In this document: one piece after another, positions 19,205 through 31,634 of the stretch
Position numbering within the stretch: the first letter of the stretch is position 1
How the letters are laid out: every line of letters starts with the position of its first letter
DNA from: Thiogranum sp.
GTDB lineage: Bacteria > Pseudomonadota > Gammaproteobacteria > DSM-19610
Length of the DNA: 64,000 bases
Assembly: GCA_022340245.1 (NCBI GenBank)
Contig: JAJDOI010000063.1
Span: 1-64,000 of the forward strand
Reading direction: 5' to 3'
Translations under genes and position numbers: made by a program
Notes under the pieces: generated by a model
Database searches by the model: none
What the model saw: the letters and a program-made list of their open reading frames with translations, nothing else
Told to the model about the DNA's origin: nothing

Positions 19205-21190
19205 ATGGCCTCTCGTAAAGACCTTGCCAATGCCATCCGTGCGCTGAGTATGGATGCCGTTCAGAAAGCCAAGTCCGGTCACCCGGGCGCGCCCATGGGC
19301 ATGGCGGATATCGCCGAGGTGCTGTGGAACGATCACCTGAAGCACAATCCTGCGAATACCAAATGGGCCGACCGTGATCGTTTCGTTCTGTCCAACGGAC
19401 ATGGCTCCATGCTGATCTATTCGCTGCTTCACCTGACAGGTTACGACCTGTCAATCGATGACCTGAAGAACTTCCGTCAGCTGCATTCCAAGACCCCCGG
19501 TCATCCGGAGTACGGTTACGCGCCGGGCATCGAAACCACCACCGGCCCTCTGGGCCAGGGCATCACCAATGCCGTCGGTATGGCCATTGCCGAGAAGGTG
19601 CTCGGCGGTCAGTTCAACCGCGACGGGCATCACATCGTCGACCACTACACCTGGGTGTTTATGGGCGACGGCTGCATGATGGAAGGTATTTCCCACGAGG
19701 CCTGTTCGCTGGCCGGCACACTGGGCCTGGGCAAGCTGATTGCGTTCTGGGATGACAATGGCATTTCCATCGACGGTCATGTCGAGGGCTGGTTTACCGA
19801 CGACACCCCCGGGCGTTTCGAAGCTTACGGCTGGCACGTGGTCCGCGAAGTCGACGGTCACGACCCGGCGGCGATAGACAAGGCGATTCACGAAGCCAAG
19901 TCCGTGAACGACAAGCCTACCCTGATCTGCACCAAGACTGTTATCGGCTACGGCGCACCCAACCTGTGCGGCAGCCACGATTGTCACGGCGCACCGTTGG
20001 GCGACGACGAGATCAAGGCGACCCGGGAAAACCTGGGCTGGAACCACGACCCGTTCGTGGTTCCCGACGACATCTATGCGGGGTGGAATGCCAAGGGCAA
20101 GGGCAGCGACGCGGAAAAGGCCTGGAACGACAAGTTCAACGCCTATCAGGCCGCGTACCCTGAGCTGGCCTCCGAGTTCGAGCGTCGTGTAGCGGGCGAG
20201 CTGCCGATAAACTGGACGGAAGGCGCCAACGGCTTCATCGCTGCGGTCAACGAAAAGGCCGAAACGATTGCCTCGCGCAAAGCGTCGCAGAATGCACTGA
20301 ACGGCTTCGGTCCGCTACTGCCTGAATTTCTCGGTGGTTCCGCCGACCTGGCCGGTTCCAACCTGACAATCTGGTCGGAGTCGAAAGGCATCAGCAATAC
20401 CGTGTCGGACGGCAACTACATCTACTATGGCGTACGTGAGTTCGGTATGTCCGCTATGATGAACGGTATTGCCCTGCATGGCGGGTTCATCCCCTACGGC
20501 GCAACCTTCCTGATGTTCTCGGAGTACGCGCGCAATGCCCTGCGTATGGCGGCGCTGATGAAGATTCAGAGTATCTTTGTCTACACACACGACTCCATTG
20601 GCCTCGGCGAAGACGGTCCGACCCACCAGCCGGTGGAGCAGACCGCGACCCTGCGCATGATACCCAACATGTCCGTCTGGCGTCCTTGTGATGCAGTCGA
20701 ATCTGCCGTGTGCTGGAAAGTCGCAGTTGAACGCACCGACGGCCCCAGCTGTCTGATTTTCTCCCGCCAGAATCTGGCCCACCAGAATCGCGACGCGGAG
20801 CAGATTGCCAACATCGAGCGTGGTGGTTACATCCTCAAGGACTGCGCCGGGGCGCCGGACGTCATCGTCATCGCTACTGGCTCGGAAGTAGACCTGGCCG
20901 TGCAGGCCGCCACCCAGAGCGGCAGAAAGGTGCGCGTGGTGTCCATGCCGTCTACCGATGTCTTCGACGCGCAGGACGAAGCTTATCGAGAATCGGTGCT
21001 GCCTGCTGCGGTGACGGCGCGCGTGGCTGTCGAGGCTGGTGTGACCGACTACTGGCGCAAGTACGTGGGCCTGAACGGCAGCGTGATTGGCATTGATCGC
21101 TTCGGCGAGTCCGCCCCGGCCGGCGACCTGTTCAAACACTTTGGCTTTACGGTGGAGAACGTGGTTGCAGCGATCGACGCGGTGGCCTAG
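19205..21190 (+). CDS. tkt: Transketolase
   Basis: [36 protein letters not shown]...[18 protein letters not shown]...[23 protein letters not shown]-binding motifs. Confidence 0.97.
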   Translation: MASRKDLANAIRALSMDAVQKAKSGHPGAPMGMADIAEVLWNDHLKHNPANTKWADRDRFVLSNGHGSMLIYSLLHLTGYDLSIDDLKNFRQLHSKTPGHPEYGYAPGIETTTGPLGQGITNAVGMAIAEKVLGGQFNRDGHHIVDHYTWVFMGDGCMMEGISHEACSLAGTLGLGKLIAFWDDNGISIDGHVEGWFTDDTPGRFEAYGWHVVREVDGHDPAAIDKAIHEAKSVNDKPTLICTKTVIGYGAPNLCGSHDCHGAPLGDDEIKATRENLGWNHDPFVVPDDIYAGWNAKGKGSDAEKAWNDKFNAYQAAYPELASEFERRVAGELPINWTEGANGFIAAVNEKAETIASRKASQNALNGFGPLLPEFLGGSADLAGSNLTIWSESKGISNTVSDGNYIYYGVREFGMSAMMNGIALHGGFIPYGATFLMFSEYARNALRMAALMKIQSIFVYTHDSIGLGEDGPTHQPVEQTATLRMIPNMSVWRPCDAVESAVCWKVAVERTDGPSCLIFSRQNLAHQNRDAEQIANIERGGYILKDCAGAPDVIVIATGSEVDLAVQAATQSGRKVRVVSMPSTDVFDAQDEAYRESVLPAAVTARVAVEAGVTDYWRKYVGLNGSVIGIDRFGESAPAGDLFKHFGFTVENVVAAIDAVA

Positions 21191-21230
21191 GGCCCCGGAG
21201 GCAACCGGATTTTTTCTACGTTCATAGTAA

Positions 21231-22250
<1,020 letters not shown>

Positions 22251-22385
22251 TTAGTCGCTTGTGAGACTGTGGGGCGTGTCGGGTGCCGCCTGACCCGCCC
22301 CACACGCTCTCTCGCCGGTTTCAGAGGCTTTTGGTAAACCCGACGTTTAGCAAGAGATTTTGAACATTATTTTGGAGTGTCTGTC

Positions 22386-23564
22386 ATGTCTTTCATCAAG
22401 CTCACCGATCTGGATCTCGCTGGTAAGCGCGTACTGATTCGCGCTGATCTCAACGTGCCTGTCAAGGACGGCAAGGTGACATCGGATGCCCGTATCAGCG
22501 CATCCATGCCGACTATCGAGCACTGCATGAAGGCCGGTGCCAGGGTCATGGTCATGTCGCACCGGGGCCGTCCGCAAGAGGGCACCGTGGACGAGGAAAA
22601 TTCCATGCAGCCGATCGCCGACGATATGTCCGTCAAGCTGGGGAAGACGGTGCCACTGGTGAAGGGTTATCTCGATGCCGCGCCGAGCGTCGCCGATGGT
22701 GAGGTGGTGCTGCTGGAAAACGTGCGCTTCAATGCGGGCGAAAAGAAGGACGATGAGACGCTGGGGAAAAAATACGCAACCCTGTGTGACGTGTTCGTAA
22801 TGGACGCTTTTGGTACAGCGCACCGTGCCCAGGCCTCGACACACGGCGTAGGCAAGTTTGCGCCCGTCGCGTGCGCAGGGCTGTTGCTGGCCGAGGAACT
22901 GGACGCGTTGAACAAGGCGCTGGCCAACCCGGCCCGCCCGATGGTTGCGATTGTCGGCGGTTCAAAGGTCTCTACCAAGCTCACCGTGCTGGAGGCGCTG
23001 TCCGAGAAGGTTGATCAGCTCGTGGTCGGCGGCGGCATCGCCAACACGTTTCTAAAGGCTACCGGCAAGAATGTCGGCAAGTCGCTATGCGAAGACGATC
23101 TGGTAGATACCGCCAAGGCTCTGATAGAAAAAATGACGGCGCGTAGTGCCAGCATTCCGATCGCCATCGACGTGGTCTGCGGCAAGAAGTTCGACGAAAA
23201 CGAACCGGCGGTGCTCAAGGATGCCGGCGATGTCGAGGATGACGATATGATTTTCGATATCGGTCCCCAGTCGGCACAGGAGTTGGTTGATATTATCAGC
23301 AAGGCCGGCACCATTGTCTGGAACGGGCCGGTCGGGGTGTTTGAATTCGATCAGTTTGGCGAGGGCACCCGGACCATTTCCATGGCTATCGCCAATGCAC
23401 CCGGATTCAGCCTGGCCGGTGGCGGTGACACCATTGCCGCCATCCAGAAATACAATATCTACGACAAGATTTCGTATATCTCCACGGCCGGCGGCGCTTT
23501 TCTCGAATTTCTGGAAGGCAAGACCCTTCCGGCCGTGGCGATGTTGGAAGAGCGCGGAAAATAA
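22386..23564 (+). CDS. pgk: Phosphoglycerate kinase
   Basis: [37 protein letters not shown]...[19 protein letters not shown]...[18 protein letters not shown] 22386 preferred. Confidence 0.97.
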   Translation: MSFIKLTDLDLAGKRVLIRADLNVPVKDGKVTSDARISASMPTIEHCMKAGARVMVMSHRGRPQEGTVDEENSMQPIADDMSVKLGKTVPLVKGYLDAAPSVADGEVVLLENVRFNAGEKKDDETLGKKYATLCDVFVMDAFGTAHRAQASTHGVGKFAPVACAGLLLAEELDALNKALANPARPMVAIVGGSKVSTKLTVLEALSEKVDQLVVGGGIANTFLKATGKNVGKSLCEDDLVDTAKALIEKMTARSASIPIAIDVVCGKKFDENEPAVLKDAGDVEDDDMIFDIGPQSAQELVDIISKAGTIVWNGPVGVFEFDQFGEGTRTISMAIANAPGFSLAGGGDTIAAIQKYNIYDKISYISTAGGAFLEFLEGKTLPAVAMLEERGK

Positions 23565-23636
23565 CAACGCGACGGACGCGGAACGCGGTTGTCCGCAGTC
23601 GTGACCGTCAATAGTGGGTGGCCAGAGTAGTTGAGC

Positions 23637-25082
23637 ATGCAGCGTAGAACGAAGATAGTCGCAACCCTCGGGCCGTCCACAGACGATTCCAAGGTGCTGG
23701 ACGACATGATTCAGGCCGGTGTTGACGTAGTGCGGGTCAACTTCTCTCACGGTACCGCCGAAGAGCACTTGCGGCGCGCCGAACAGGTGCGCAATCGCGC
23801 GCGCGCACACGGCCGGCAGGTCGGAGTGCTCGCCGACCTGCAGGGGCCGAAGATCCGTATCGAAAAGTTCAAAGACGGCAAGGTCAATCTTCAGGAAGGT
23901 GCGCACTTTGTGCTGGATGCCACTCTGGAGCCCGATGTCGGTACCGAAGAGCGCGTGGGAATCACCTACAAAGAACTCACCGACGACGTGAATCGGGGCG
24001 ACACCCTGTTGCTTGACGATGGTGCGGTGGTTCTGTGGGTCGAGGAGGTCAGCGGCCGGGAGATTGTTACCCGCGTGGTGGTCGGCGGCATATTGTCCAA
24101 CAACAAGGGTATCAATCGCCAGGGCGGCGGACTGTCCGCACAGGCGATCAGTGAAAAGGATCGTGCCGATATCAAGGTCGCTGCACAGATGCAGGCGGAC
24201 TATATCGCCGTGTCTTTTCCGCGCTACGCTGCCGATGTCAACGAGGCCCGTGAACTGCTGCGGGCGGCGGGCGGTCATGGTGGCATCGTCTCCAAGATCG
24301 AGCGCGCCGAAGCCCTGGACGCCCTGGAAGAGATCATAGAAGCCAGCGACGTGGTGATGATCGCGCGCGGTGATCTCGGTGTGGAAATCGGCGACGCCGA
24401 GCTGCCGGCGGTGCAGAAGCGTATCATTCACATTGCCCGCGCCATGGACCGCGTGGTGATTACCGCGACGCAGATGATGCAGTCGATGATCGAGAACCCT
24501 ATCCCTACTCGTGCCGAGGTTTTCGACGTGGCCAACGCTGTCATCGACGGCACAGACGCGGTCATGCTGTCGGCGGAGACAGCGACCGGTAAACATGTCG
24601 CCAAGGTTATCGAAGCCATGGACCGCATCTGCCGCGGTGCCGAGCGCCAGCGCATTGATATGGTGCCGGAGCGCCGCGCCGCCGTGCACTTCCGGACGGT
24701 GGACGAGGCGATCGCCAAAGCCGCCATGTACACGGCAAACCACACCGGTGTTAAGGCTATCGCTGCCCTTACCGAGTCCGGCGCCACGCCATTGTGGATG
24801 TCGCGCATCAGCTCGGGTATCCCTATCTATGCCTTGACGCGCCATGTCGAGACGCGTAGAAAGGTAACCCTTTATCGCGGGGTATACCCTGTGAGCTTCG
24901 ACGTGACAACGACCGACCACCCCCAGTTGAATCGCGAAGCAATAGATGAACTTAGGCGTCGGAGCGCGGTGCGTGACGGTGACCTGGTCATCATCACCAA
25001 GGGTGATCTGACCGGCGTGCACGGCGGGACCAACGCCATGAAAATTATTCGTGTCGGCGATGAAGTTCTTACCATGGAATGA
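23637..25082 (+). CDS. pyk: Pyruvate kinase
   Basis: MQRRTKIVATLGPSTDD...VDVVRVNFSHGTAEEH...ARGDLGVEI...TATQMMQSMIENPIPTRAEVFDVANAVIDGTDAVMLSAETATGKH. Confidence 0.97.
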   Translation: MQRRTKIVATLGPSTDDSKVLDDMIQAGVDVVRVNFSHGTAEEHLRRAEQVRNRARAHGRQVGVLADLQGPKIRIEKFKDGKVNLQEGAHFVLDATLEPDVGTEERVGITYKELTDDVNRGDTLLLDDGAVVLWVEEVSGREIVTRVVVGGILSNNKGINRQGGGLSAQAISEKDRADIKVAAQMQADYIAVSFPRYAADVNEARELLRAAGGHGGIVSKIERAEALDALEEIIEASDVVMIARGDLGVEIGDAELPAVQKRIIHIARAMDRVVITATQMMQSMIENPIPTRAEVFDVANAVIDGTDAVMLSAETATGKHVAKVIEAMDRICRGAERQRIDMVPERRAAVHFRTVDEAIAKAAMYTANHTGVKAIAALTESGATPLWMSRISSGIPIYALTRHVETRRKVTLYRGVYPVSFDVTTTDHPQLNREAIDELRRRSAVRDGDLVIITKGDLTGVHGGTNAMKIIRVGDEVLTME

Positions 25083-25145
25083 CGCGTCGCACGGCCAGCA
25101 GCACACTGACAACGTTTATTTACTGAAAACTCCGAGGAGACCATC

Positions 25146-26210
25146 ATGGCCCTGATATCCATGCGTCAACTGCTCGATTACGCTGCCGAGAACGAATTCG
25201 GTATGCCAGCCTTCAATGTCAACAACATGGAACAGGTGCATGCCATCATGCAGGCTGCCGATGAAACCGACAGCCCGGTCATCATGCAGGGTTCGGCGGG
25301 TGCGCGTTCCTATGCGGGCGAGCCTTTCCTGCGCCACCTGATTATTGCAGCGACCGAAATGTACCCGCATATTCCCGTCGTCATGCATCAGGATCACGGC
25401 TCCGAACCCGCCGTCTGTCTGCGTTCCATCCAGTCGGGCTTCTCGTCGGTGATGATGGACGGCTCGCTGATGTCGGACATGAAAACCCCCGCGACCTATG
25501 AGTACAACGTTAACGTGACCCGTACCGTGGTGGAAATGGCTCATGCTGGCGGTGTGTCGGTGGAAGGCGAGCTGGGGTGCCTGGGTTCGCTGGAAACCGG
25601 AGAAATGGGTGAAGAAGACGGCCACGGTGCCGAGGGCAAACTGTCCATGGACCAGTTGTTGACCGATCCTGAGGAAGCTGCAAACTTCGTCAAGGAAACC
25701 GGCGTCGACGCACTGGCCATCGCCATTGGTACCAGTCATGGCGCGTACAAGTTTACCCGTCCGCCGACCGGCGACATCCTCGCCATCAGCCGCATCAAGG
25801 AAATCCACGCACGAATTCCCAACACCCACCTGGTGATGCACGGTTCGTCGTCGGTACCTCAGGACTGGCTGGAAATTATCAATACTTTCGGCGGTGACAT
25901 GGGCGAGACCTATGGCGTGCCGGTCGAGGAAATCCAGGAAGGCATCAAGCACGGCGTGCGCAAGGTCAATATCGATACCGATTTGCGCATGGCCAGTACG
26001 GGCGCTATCCGCAAACATCTGGCGGAGAACAAGTCCAACTTCGACCCACGCAAGTTCCTCAAGGCATCGACGGCAGCCATGAAGGATATCTGCAAGGCGC
26101 GTTACGAGGCTTTCGGTTGTGCGGGACATGCCGCCAAGATCAAGCCCATGAGCCTGGAAGTGATGTTCAAGCGTTATGCTTCGGGGGAACTGGATCCGCG
26201 CGTGAACTGA
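25146..26210 (+). CDS. fba: Fructose-bisphosphate aldolase, class II (Calvin cycle type)
   Basis: [54 protein letters not shown]...VVMHQDHG...[17 protein letters not shown]. Confidence 0.95.
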   Translation: MALISMRQLLDYAAENEFGMPAFNVNNMEQVHAIMQAADETDSPVIMQGSAGARSYAGEPFLRHLIIAATEMYPHIPVVMHQDHGSEPAVCLRSIQSGFSSVMMDGSLMSDMKTPATYEYNVNVTRTVVEMAHAGGVSVEGELGCLGSLETGEMGEEDGHGAEGKLSMDQLLTDPEEAANFVKETGVDALAIAIGTSHGAYKFTRPPTGDILAISRIKEIHARIPNTHLVMHGSSSVPQDWLEIINTFGGDMGETYGVPVEEIQEGIKHGVRKVNIDTDLRMASTGAIRKHLAENKSNFDPRKFLKASTAAMKDICKARYEAFGCAGHAAKIKPMSLEVMFKRYASGELDPRVN

Positions 26211-26240
26211 TACGCTTTGTCATGTAGTTTGATTGCAGTG

Positions 26241-26268
26241 AAAAGGCGGCCGGTTGGCCGCCTTTTTT
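26241..26268 (+). terminator. Intrinsic terminator after fba
   Basis: AAAAGGCGGCCggttGGCCGCCTTTTTT: 7-bp GC stem plus T6. Confidence 0.92.
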
Positions 26269-26292
26269 GTGTCCCGCTGGTCTGCGACCGGG

Positions 26293-26655
26293 CTATTCTT
26301 CGTATTCAGTAAAAAAAGCCGTTGAGTTGGCAAGATCTATGAACTGGCTCTGATAGCGCTGGATCTGCCGGCCTAGCGCAACCGCCGTATCGGTCTGGTA
26401 GACGCCGGCAAGATGGTTGGCGTTGTTCCAGTAATACTCCACGATACCATCATAGGGCTGTGCGAGGCCGCGATCGCTGATCAGGTGCTCACCCATGCTC
26501 ACTCGCAACGTCAGATTCTTGTTGTAGCGGCGTGCGCCGCTCAGCTCGGCCATCCTTTTGATCAGATCGTCGAATTCGGCGCCTTGCCAGTAGTCGCGGA
26601 AATCCTCAATGGACATGTCGGGCAACTTTCTGAAGCAATTGATGTAACGTATCAC
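26293..26655 (-). CDS. EthD domain-like dimeric alpha/beta-barrel protein
   Basis: MIRYINCFRKLPDMSIEDFRDYWQGAEFDDLIKRM...YDGIVEYYWNNANHLAGV; EthD-like pattern. Confidence 0.7.
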   Translation of the reverse strand: MIRYINCFRKLPDMSIEDFRDYWQGAEFDDLIKRMAELSGARRYNKNLTLRVSMGEHLISDRGLAQPYDGIVEYYWNNANHLAGVYQTDTAVALGRQIQRYQSQFIDLANSTAFFTEYEE

Positions 26656-26718
26656 AAGCGTATCCCCTCGGTGAGCCGTGCCGTGAGTTTAAAACGCAGG
26701 CCGCCGGAACTGAAGCGA

Positions 26719-27708
26719 TTACATGAGGGCCGGCTGGTTCAGCGCCGCCGCCTGTTCACGCAGGTTGAGAATGTGTTCTTCCCAGTAACGCGGCGAGTCG
26801 AACCAGGGAAAGGCCCGCGGAAACGCGGGATCGTCCCAGCGCCGCGCGATCCAGGCCGCATAGTGCATGATGCGTAGTGTCCTCAGCGATTCGATCAACA
26901 GCACGCCCGAAAAATCGAAATCACAGAAGGTCTGGTAGCCGTTCAACAGATCCTGGAGCTGGACGCGCATCTCTTCGGCTTCGCCCGACAAGAGCATCCA
27001 GATATCCTGGATGGCGGGGCCGTTGCGGCTGTCGTCGAGGTCGACGAAATGTGGTCCCGCGTCGGTCCAGAGAATGTTGCCGGGATGACAGTCGCCGTGC
27101 AGGCGTATGTGGCGCAGTGGACCTGCAGCGTCGAAGTGGCTCTGAATGTGCTTGAGTAGCTCCGCGCTCAGGGTTGAATAGGCCTCCACCAGGTAGTCCG
27201 GGATCACCCGCTGGTCAAGCAGGAACGAGCGCGCGCTGCGCCCGAGCGTATCGATGTCCAGTTTCCCGCGGTGCTCGAAGCGGCCCACCGCTCCGACAGC
27301 ATGCAGCCGCCCGAGGAATCGCCCCATCTGCTGGCGCTGGTCGCGGGTTTCGAGGTCGGGCCAGCGGCCGCCGCAGCGCGGATAGACGGCGAATAGAAAA
27401 CCGTCCTGCTGGTGCAGTGTTTCCCCGTCGTCGTCCCTGCAGGGAGCAATGACCGGGATTTCCTGTTCGGCGAGTTCCAGTGAGAACGCGTGTTCTTCAA
27501 GGATCGCGGCGCGCGACCAGCGGCCGGGGCGGTAGAACTTGGCGATGACCGGTACCTGATCCTCGATACCGACCTGGTAGACCCGGTTTTCGTAGCTGTT
27601 CAGGGCCAGCAGCCGGCCGTCGCAGAGAAAGCCGGCGGTTTCCAGCGCCGTCAAGATCACGTCGGGCGAAAGCCGGCTGTAAGAGTGTCCTGTTTCGAGT
27701 TCGTCCAC
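26719..27708 (-). CDS. srkA: Stress response serine/threonine protein kinase SrkA/YihE-like (start uncertain)
   Basis: SYSRLSPDVILTALETAGFLCDGRLLALNSYENRVYQVGIEDQVPVIAKFYRPGRWSRAAILEEH...LHGDCHPGNILWTDAGPHFVDLDDSRNGPAIQDIWML; possible GTG start at 27708. Confidence 0.88.
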   Translation of the reverse strand: MDELETGHSYSRLSPDVILTALETAGFLCDGRLLALNSYENRVYQVGIEDQVPVIAKFYRPGRWSRAAILEEHAFSLELAEQEIPVIAPCRDDDGETLHQQDGFLFAVYPRCGGRWPDLETRDQRQQMGRFLGRLHAVGAVGRFEHRGKLDIDTLGRSARSFLLDQRVIPDYLVEAYSTLSAELLKHIQSHFDAAGPLRHIRLHGDCHPGNILWTDAGPHFVDLDDSRNGPAIQDIWMLLSGEAEEMRVQLQDLLNGYQTFCDFDFSGVLLIESLRTLRIMHYAAWIARRWDDPAFPRAFPWFDSPRYWEEHILNLREQAAALNQPALM

Positions 27709-27793
27709 GGGTCGAGTATACCGGTACGGGCCCGGTTCGGGGGAAAGCGCGTGTTTTGCGTCGGCGGTGATGCAGACCCGGCCGTTGCCGGCC

Positions 27794-27819
27794 AAAAAAA
27801 CGCCCCTCCGAAGAGGGGC
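27794..27819 (-). terminator. Intrinsic terminator downstream of the hdrB-like gene
   Basis: Minus strand GCCCCTCttcGGAGGGGCGTTTTTTT. Confidence 0.9.
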
Positions 27820-27870
27820 TTGGACGTCAAGGAACGGACAGGCTTGGCAACCCGCCCATAGGTATAGACG

Positions 27871-28770
27871 CTACTTGCCGGCAATATCTTCCAATTGTTT
27901 GGCACGAATGATCTGGCCGTCCAGCGCCGCTTCCTTGGCCGACTTGCCGTAGGCCACCGAGAGCAGGGTGCTGTAGTACACCACCGGCATCTTGAACTTG
28001 GTGCCGTACTTGGCGTTGATCTGGTCCTGGTAGACCTCGGTGTTCATCTGGCACACGGGGCAGGGGGTTACGATCATGTCCGCGCCGTTATCGTAGGCCG
28101 ACTCGATGATATCCTTGATCAGCGCCTGGGACTTCTCCGGTTCCGAGAAGGCCAGTGCGCCGCCGCAGCAGGACACCTTCTTCTCGTAGCTGTCGCAGGC
28201 TTCGGCACCGACCGTTTCGATCATTTTGTCCAGATACTTCGGATTCTCGAACGACTCGCCGTCGATACCGAAGGGACGGTTGGTCTGACAGCCGACATAG
28301 CCGGCGATTTTCAGGCCTTCCAGCGGCTTCTTGACGTGACTGCCGAGTTCTTCATAGCCGATATCCTCGATCAGGACTTCCACCATATGGCGGATGTTCT
28401 TGTCGTTATTCAGCTTCAGGCCGGCTTCGGCCAGGGCCGTGTTGGTTTCCGCCAGCAGGTCCGGGTTAGTGTGCAGGCGTTCCTGGGTTTCCTTGGTGGC
28501 CAGCCAGCAGGCGGCGCAGGTGGCGACAATGTCCTGGCCGGCGTGGGCCTGCTCGGACAGTGCCATGTTGCGCGCCGACAGGGCCAGTCGGGGCAGTTCG
28601 CCGCCACCGGCATAACCGATGGAGGCCGAGCAGCAGTTCCAGTCCGGTATTTCGTTCAGCTCGATGTCCAGTTCCTTGCACATGGTGTCGACCGACACCT
28701 GGTAGTTGGACGAGGACGCGGCTTTCTGGGAGGAGCAACCGGGGTAGAAGGAATAGGATTTCTTTGCCAT
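27871..28770 (-). CDS. hdrB: HdrB-like heterodisulfide reductase subunit B (CCG-domain protein)
   Basis: Two cysteine-rich CCG motifs: ...PDWNCCSASIGYAGGGE... and ...KKVSCCGGALAFSE...PCPVCQMN. Confidence 0.9.
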   Translation of the reverse strand: MAKKSYSFYPGCSSQKAASSSNYQVSVDTMCKELDIELNEIPDWNCCSASIGYAGGGELPRLALSARNMALSEQAHAGQDIVATCAACWLATKETQERLHTNPDLLAETNTALAEAGLKLNNDKNIRHMVEVLIEDIGYEELGSHVKKPLEGLKIAGYVGCQTNRPFGIDGESFENPKYLDKMIETVGAEACDSYEKKVSCCGGALAFSEPEKSQALIKDIIESAYDNGADMIVTPCPVCQMNTEVYQDQINAKYGTKFKMPVVYYSTLLSVAYGKSAKEAALDGQIIRAKQLEDIAGK

Positions 28771-28781
28771 GTCAGTTCTCC

Positions 28782-29405
28782 TTAAGCGCCGCTTTTGCCG
28801 ATGCGGACGTTTTCAAGCTCTTCGGCCTTCTTCAGGATGGCCTGCAGGCCCTTGGCATCCTTGCAGCCGTGGCCGCCAAGCATTTCCATAGGGGTCATGC
28901 GCTTGGTCTTGAGCATGTTGAGGCCAATGTTCTTCATCTTCAGCGCGGTCTTGACGCCTTCGGCGAATCCGTTCATGAAGTACAGTGACAAGCCCAGCTT
29001 CAGCTCGTTGACGCGTCCGGTCTTTGCCAGGTTGTTCCAGAACAATTGCGCGAACTTGGCCGTTGGCTGTTGCTGCGGTGCCAGACCCAGGCGCCTCGAA
29101 TAGGTCGCCAGGCCGTGCATGATGTGGGTGATGGGCAGGCCGCGTGGACAACGGGCGATGCAGTTGTAGCAGGACGTACACATCCACATCGACGTCGACT
29201 CCAGGACTTCCTCGCGCTTGTTGGCGCGGATCATCATGAAGATTTCCTGCGGCGGGTGTTCCCAGTGCGGGCCCAGCGGACAGGAACCCGAGCACACGCC
29301 GCATTGCATGCACATCTTCACCCAGTCGCCTTCTTCCACGTTGTCCGTGACTTCCTTGAGGAAGTTGCCACGGTACTTTTCGATCATTTCATTGTTGTAG
29401 CTCAT
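28782..29405 (-). CDS. hdrC: HdrC-like heterodisulfide reductase subunit C (2x[4Fe-4S])
   Basis: MCMQCGVCSGSCPLGPHWEHPPQEIFMMIRANKREEVLESTSMWMCTSCYNCIARCPRGLPITHIMHGLATYSRRLG. Confidence 0.9.
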   Translation of the reverse strand: MSYNNEMIEKYRGNFLKEVTDNVEEGDWVKMCMQCGVCSGSCPLGPHWEHPPQEIFMMIRANKREEVLESTSMWMCTSCYNCIARCPRGLPITHIMHGLATYSRRLGLAPQQQPTAKFAQLFWNNLAKTGRVNELKLGLSLYFMNGFAEGVKTALKMKNIGLNMLKTKRMTPMEMLGGHGCKDAKGLQAILKKAEELENVRIGKSGA

Positions 29406-29414
29406 GACTCGCTC

Positions 29415-31631
29415 CTAGAACTTGAACGGGCTCAGGCCGATCTTCTCGACAGCCTCGGCCATGTCGTTGATCAGCTGGGGCGCACGGTCGATATCGGTGA
29501 TGGCGACCTCGTAAGTGGAGATGCGCTCTTCCTCGAGGTTCAGCGTTTTCAGTGTTTCGTCGACCTTGCTCATGCGCATCTGCGCCATTTCCGAACCCTT
29601 GACGAAGTGGCACTGGTAGTTCTCGCCCTTCTGGCAACCCATCAGCACGATACCGTCGTAACCGGAGTTCAGCGCGTCGGTGATCCAGATGGTATTGATC
29701 GAGCCCAGGCAGCGGACCGGGATGACGCGGGCCCACTGACTGTAGCTGGTGCCCTGCTGGGCCGCCATGTCGAGCGCCGGGTAGGCGTCGTTTTCGCATG
29801 CCAGCACCAGGATACGCGGCTTCTCGTCGAACTCGTCCGGCATGTCGCAGTTCTTGATCTGCTGGCCCACGCTATCCACCGAGTAGTTCTCGAAGGAGAT
29901 GACGCGCACCGGGCAGGCGCCCATGCAGGTGCCGCAGCGGCGGCAGCGCGACTCGTTGAATACCGGGAAGCGTTTCTCGTCCTCGTCGATGGCGCCGAAC
30001 GGGCATTCGACCGTGCAGCGCTTGCACTGGGTGCAGCCTTCCTTGCGGAAGATCGGGTAGGACAGGTCGCCCGAGCGCGGGTGTGCGGCTCGACCGACTT
30101 TGGCGCTTTCCAGCGACTGGATAGCTTTCAGCGTCGCTCCGGTGGCGTCCTCGATCGCCTGCTGGGTATCCATCGGCCGGCGCACCGGCCCGCAGGTGTA
30201 GATACCGGTACGGCGGGTCTCGTAGGGGAAGCAGATGAAGTGCGAGTCGTTGAAGCCGTACTTCAGGTGCGGCAGGTCCTTGCCCTGACGGTAGTTCAGG
30301 TTGAGGATGGAGTCCACGTTGACTTCCCACTGGCCGGGTTCATTCTGTGGCACCTCGTCGATATCGACGCCCGAGTTGGCCACCATGCCGGTGGCCAGTA
30401 CCACCAGGTCAGCTTCCTCTTCCAACTCCTCGTCGAGGATCAGGTCTTTGAACTTGACCAGCGGGCCGTTGCTGCCGGCAACCACTTCGCTGACTTTGCC
30501 CTTGCGGAACGTGATCATCTTGTCCTGGCCGGAGCGGTAGAAGTCTTCGCCGGGGGCGCCGGGGGTACGCAGGTCGTCGAACAGGATCTCGGTTTCGATC
30601 GCCGGATTCTGGTCCTTGAAGTACATCGCCTGCTTGATGGAGCTCAGGCAGCAGTCGCCGGAGCAGTAGTTCAGGTGCCCTTCCTTGCTGCTGCGCTGGC
30701 CCGCGCACTGCACGAAGGTGACTTTCTTCACTTCCTTGCCATCCGAAGGACGCTTGATGGGGCCGCCATTCGCGGCAATGGCCAGTTGCTCCAGTTCGAC
30801 GCGGTCGACCACGTCCTTGCTCTTGCCGTAACCCAGTTCCGGTAACTTGCCGGCGTCGTACGGTGTTGCACCGGAAGCCTGGATAATGGCGCCGAAGTTT
30901 TCCGTGCTGGTGCCGCCCGATTCGGTGCTGATATCGGCCGAGAAACGGCCGGGCGCGCCCGAGGTCTTGGTGATGGTCGCGTTCAGGTGAACCGTGATCT
31001 TGCCATCCGCCTCGATGGCGGCGACCATCGCGGCCACGCCGGTATCCACCGGATCCGTGTACGGACTGTGCCTGGGCACATCTTTCCACATCTTCCCGAC
31101 CGAGCCGCCGAGTGAGTCGCTTTTTTCCACTACGTGCACGGGATAGCCGGCCTTGGCGGCTTCCAGCGCCGCGGTCATGCCGGTGATACCGCCACCGACG
31201 ACCAGGATGGTGTCGTTGGCGCCCTTTTCCTGCGCCGATGCCGGCGGGGTGGAGTACTTGGCTTCGGCACAGCCCATGCGCACGTAATCGGCCGCCATCT
31301 CCTGGGTGGTTTCGCGCAGATCATCCTCGTCCGGGCGTATCCAGATGACACCCTCGCGCAGGTTGGCACGCGAGATGGTCACGCCCTCGAAGTTGAACGC
31401 TTCGGTCTTGGCGCGGCGCGAGCAGGCGGCGATGACCACCCGGTTGACGCCCTCGTTATCGATGTCGTTCTGGATCATCTTCACGCCGTCGGCCGAACAC
31501 AGGAAATCGTGCTGTTGCGCTACCTGTGCCTTGCCGTCGCGCTTGGCGATGGTGGCAAGTTCGTCGCAGTCCAGGCGTTCGCCCAGACCGCAGCCCTTAC
31601 ATACATACGCTCCGATCTTTATGTCTGCCAC
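29415..31631 (-). CDS. qmoB: QmoB-like FAD/[4Fe-4S] protein (HdrA-like with C-terminal MvhD-like region)
   Basis: Flavin motif VVGGGITGMTAALEAAKAGYPVHVVEKSDSLGG, ferredoxin clusters CTQCKRCTVECPFGAI and CRRCGTCMGACPVRVI, C-terminal MvhD-like region (LACENDAYPALDMAA...RCLGSINTIWITDALNSGYDGIVLMGCQKGENYQC); 738 aa; between qmoA and hdrC. Confidence 0.87.
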   Translation of the reverse strand: MADIKIGAYVCKGCGLGERLDCDELATIAKRDGKAQVAQQHDFLCSADGVKMIQNDIDNEGVNRVVIAACSRRAKTEAFNFEGVTISRANLREGVIWIRPDEDDLRETTQEMAADYVRMGCAEAKYSTPPASAQEKGANDTILVVGGGITGMTAALEAAKAGYPVHVVEKSDSLGGSVGKMWKDVPRHSPYTDPVDTGVAAMVAAIEADGKITVHLNATITKTSGAPGRFSADISTESGGTSTENFGAIIQASGATPYDAGKLPELGYGKSKDVVDRVELEQLAIAANGGPIKRPSDGKEVKKVTFVQCAGQRSSKEGHLNYCSGDCCLSSIKQAMYFKDQNPAIETEILFDDLRTPGAPGEDFYRSGQDKMITFRKGKVSEVVAGSNGPLVKFKDLILDEELEEEADLVVLATGMVANSGVDIDEVPQNEPGQWEVNVDSILNLNYRQGKDLPHLKYGFNDSHFICFPYETRRTGIYTCGPVRRPMDTQQAIEDATGATLKAIQSLESAKVGRAAHPRSGDLSYPIFRKEGCTQCKRCTVECPFGAIDEDEKRFPVFNESRCRRCGTCMGACPVRVISFENYSVDSVGQQIKNCDMPDEFDEKPRILVLACENDAYPALDMAAQQGTSYSQWARVIPVRCLGSINTIWITDALNSGYDGIVLMGCQKGENYQCHFVKGSEMAQMRMSKVDETLKTLNLEEERISTYEVAITDIDRAPQLINDMAEAVEKIGLSPFKF

Positions 31632-31634
31632 GGC

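Noticed and set aside
23085-25112. 675-aa minus-strand ORF
   Set aside because: Antisense to pgk and pyk, both unambiguous; composition artefact of codon bias
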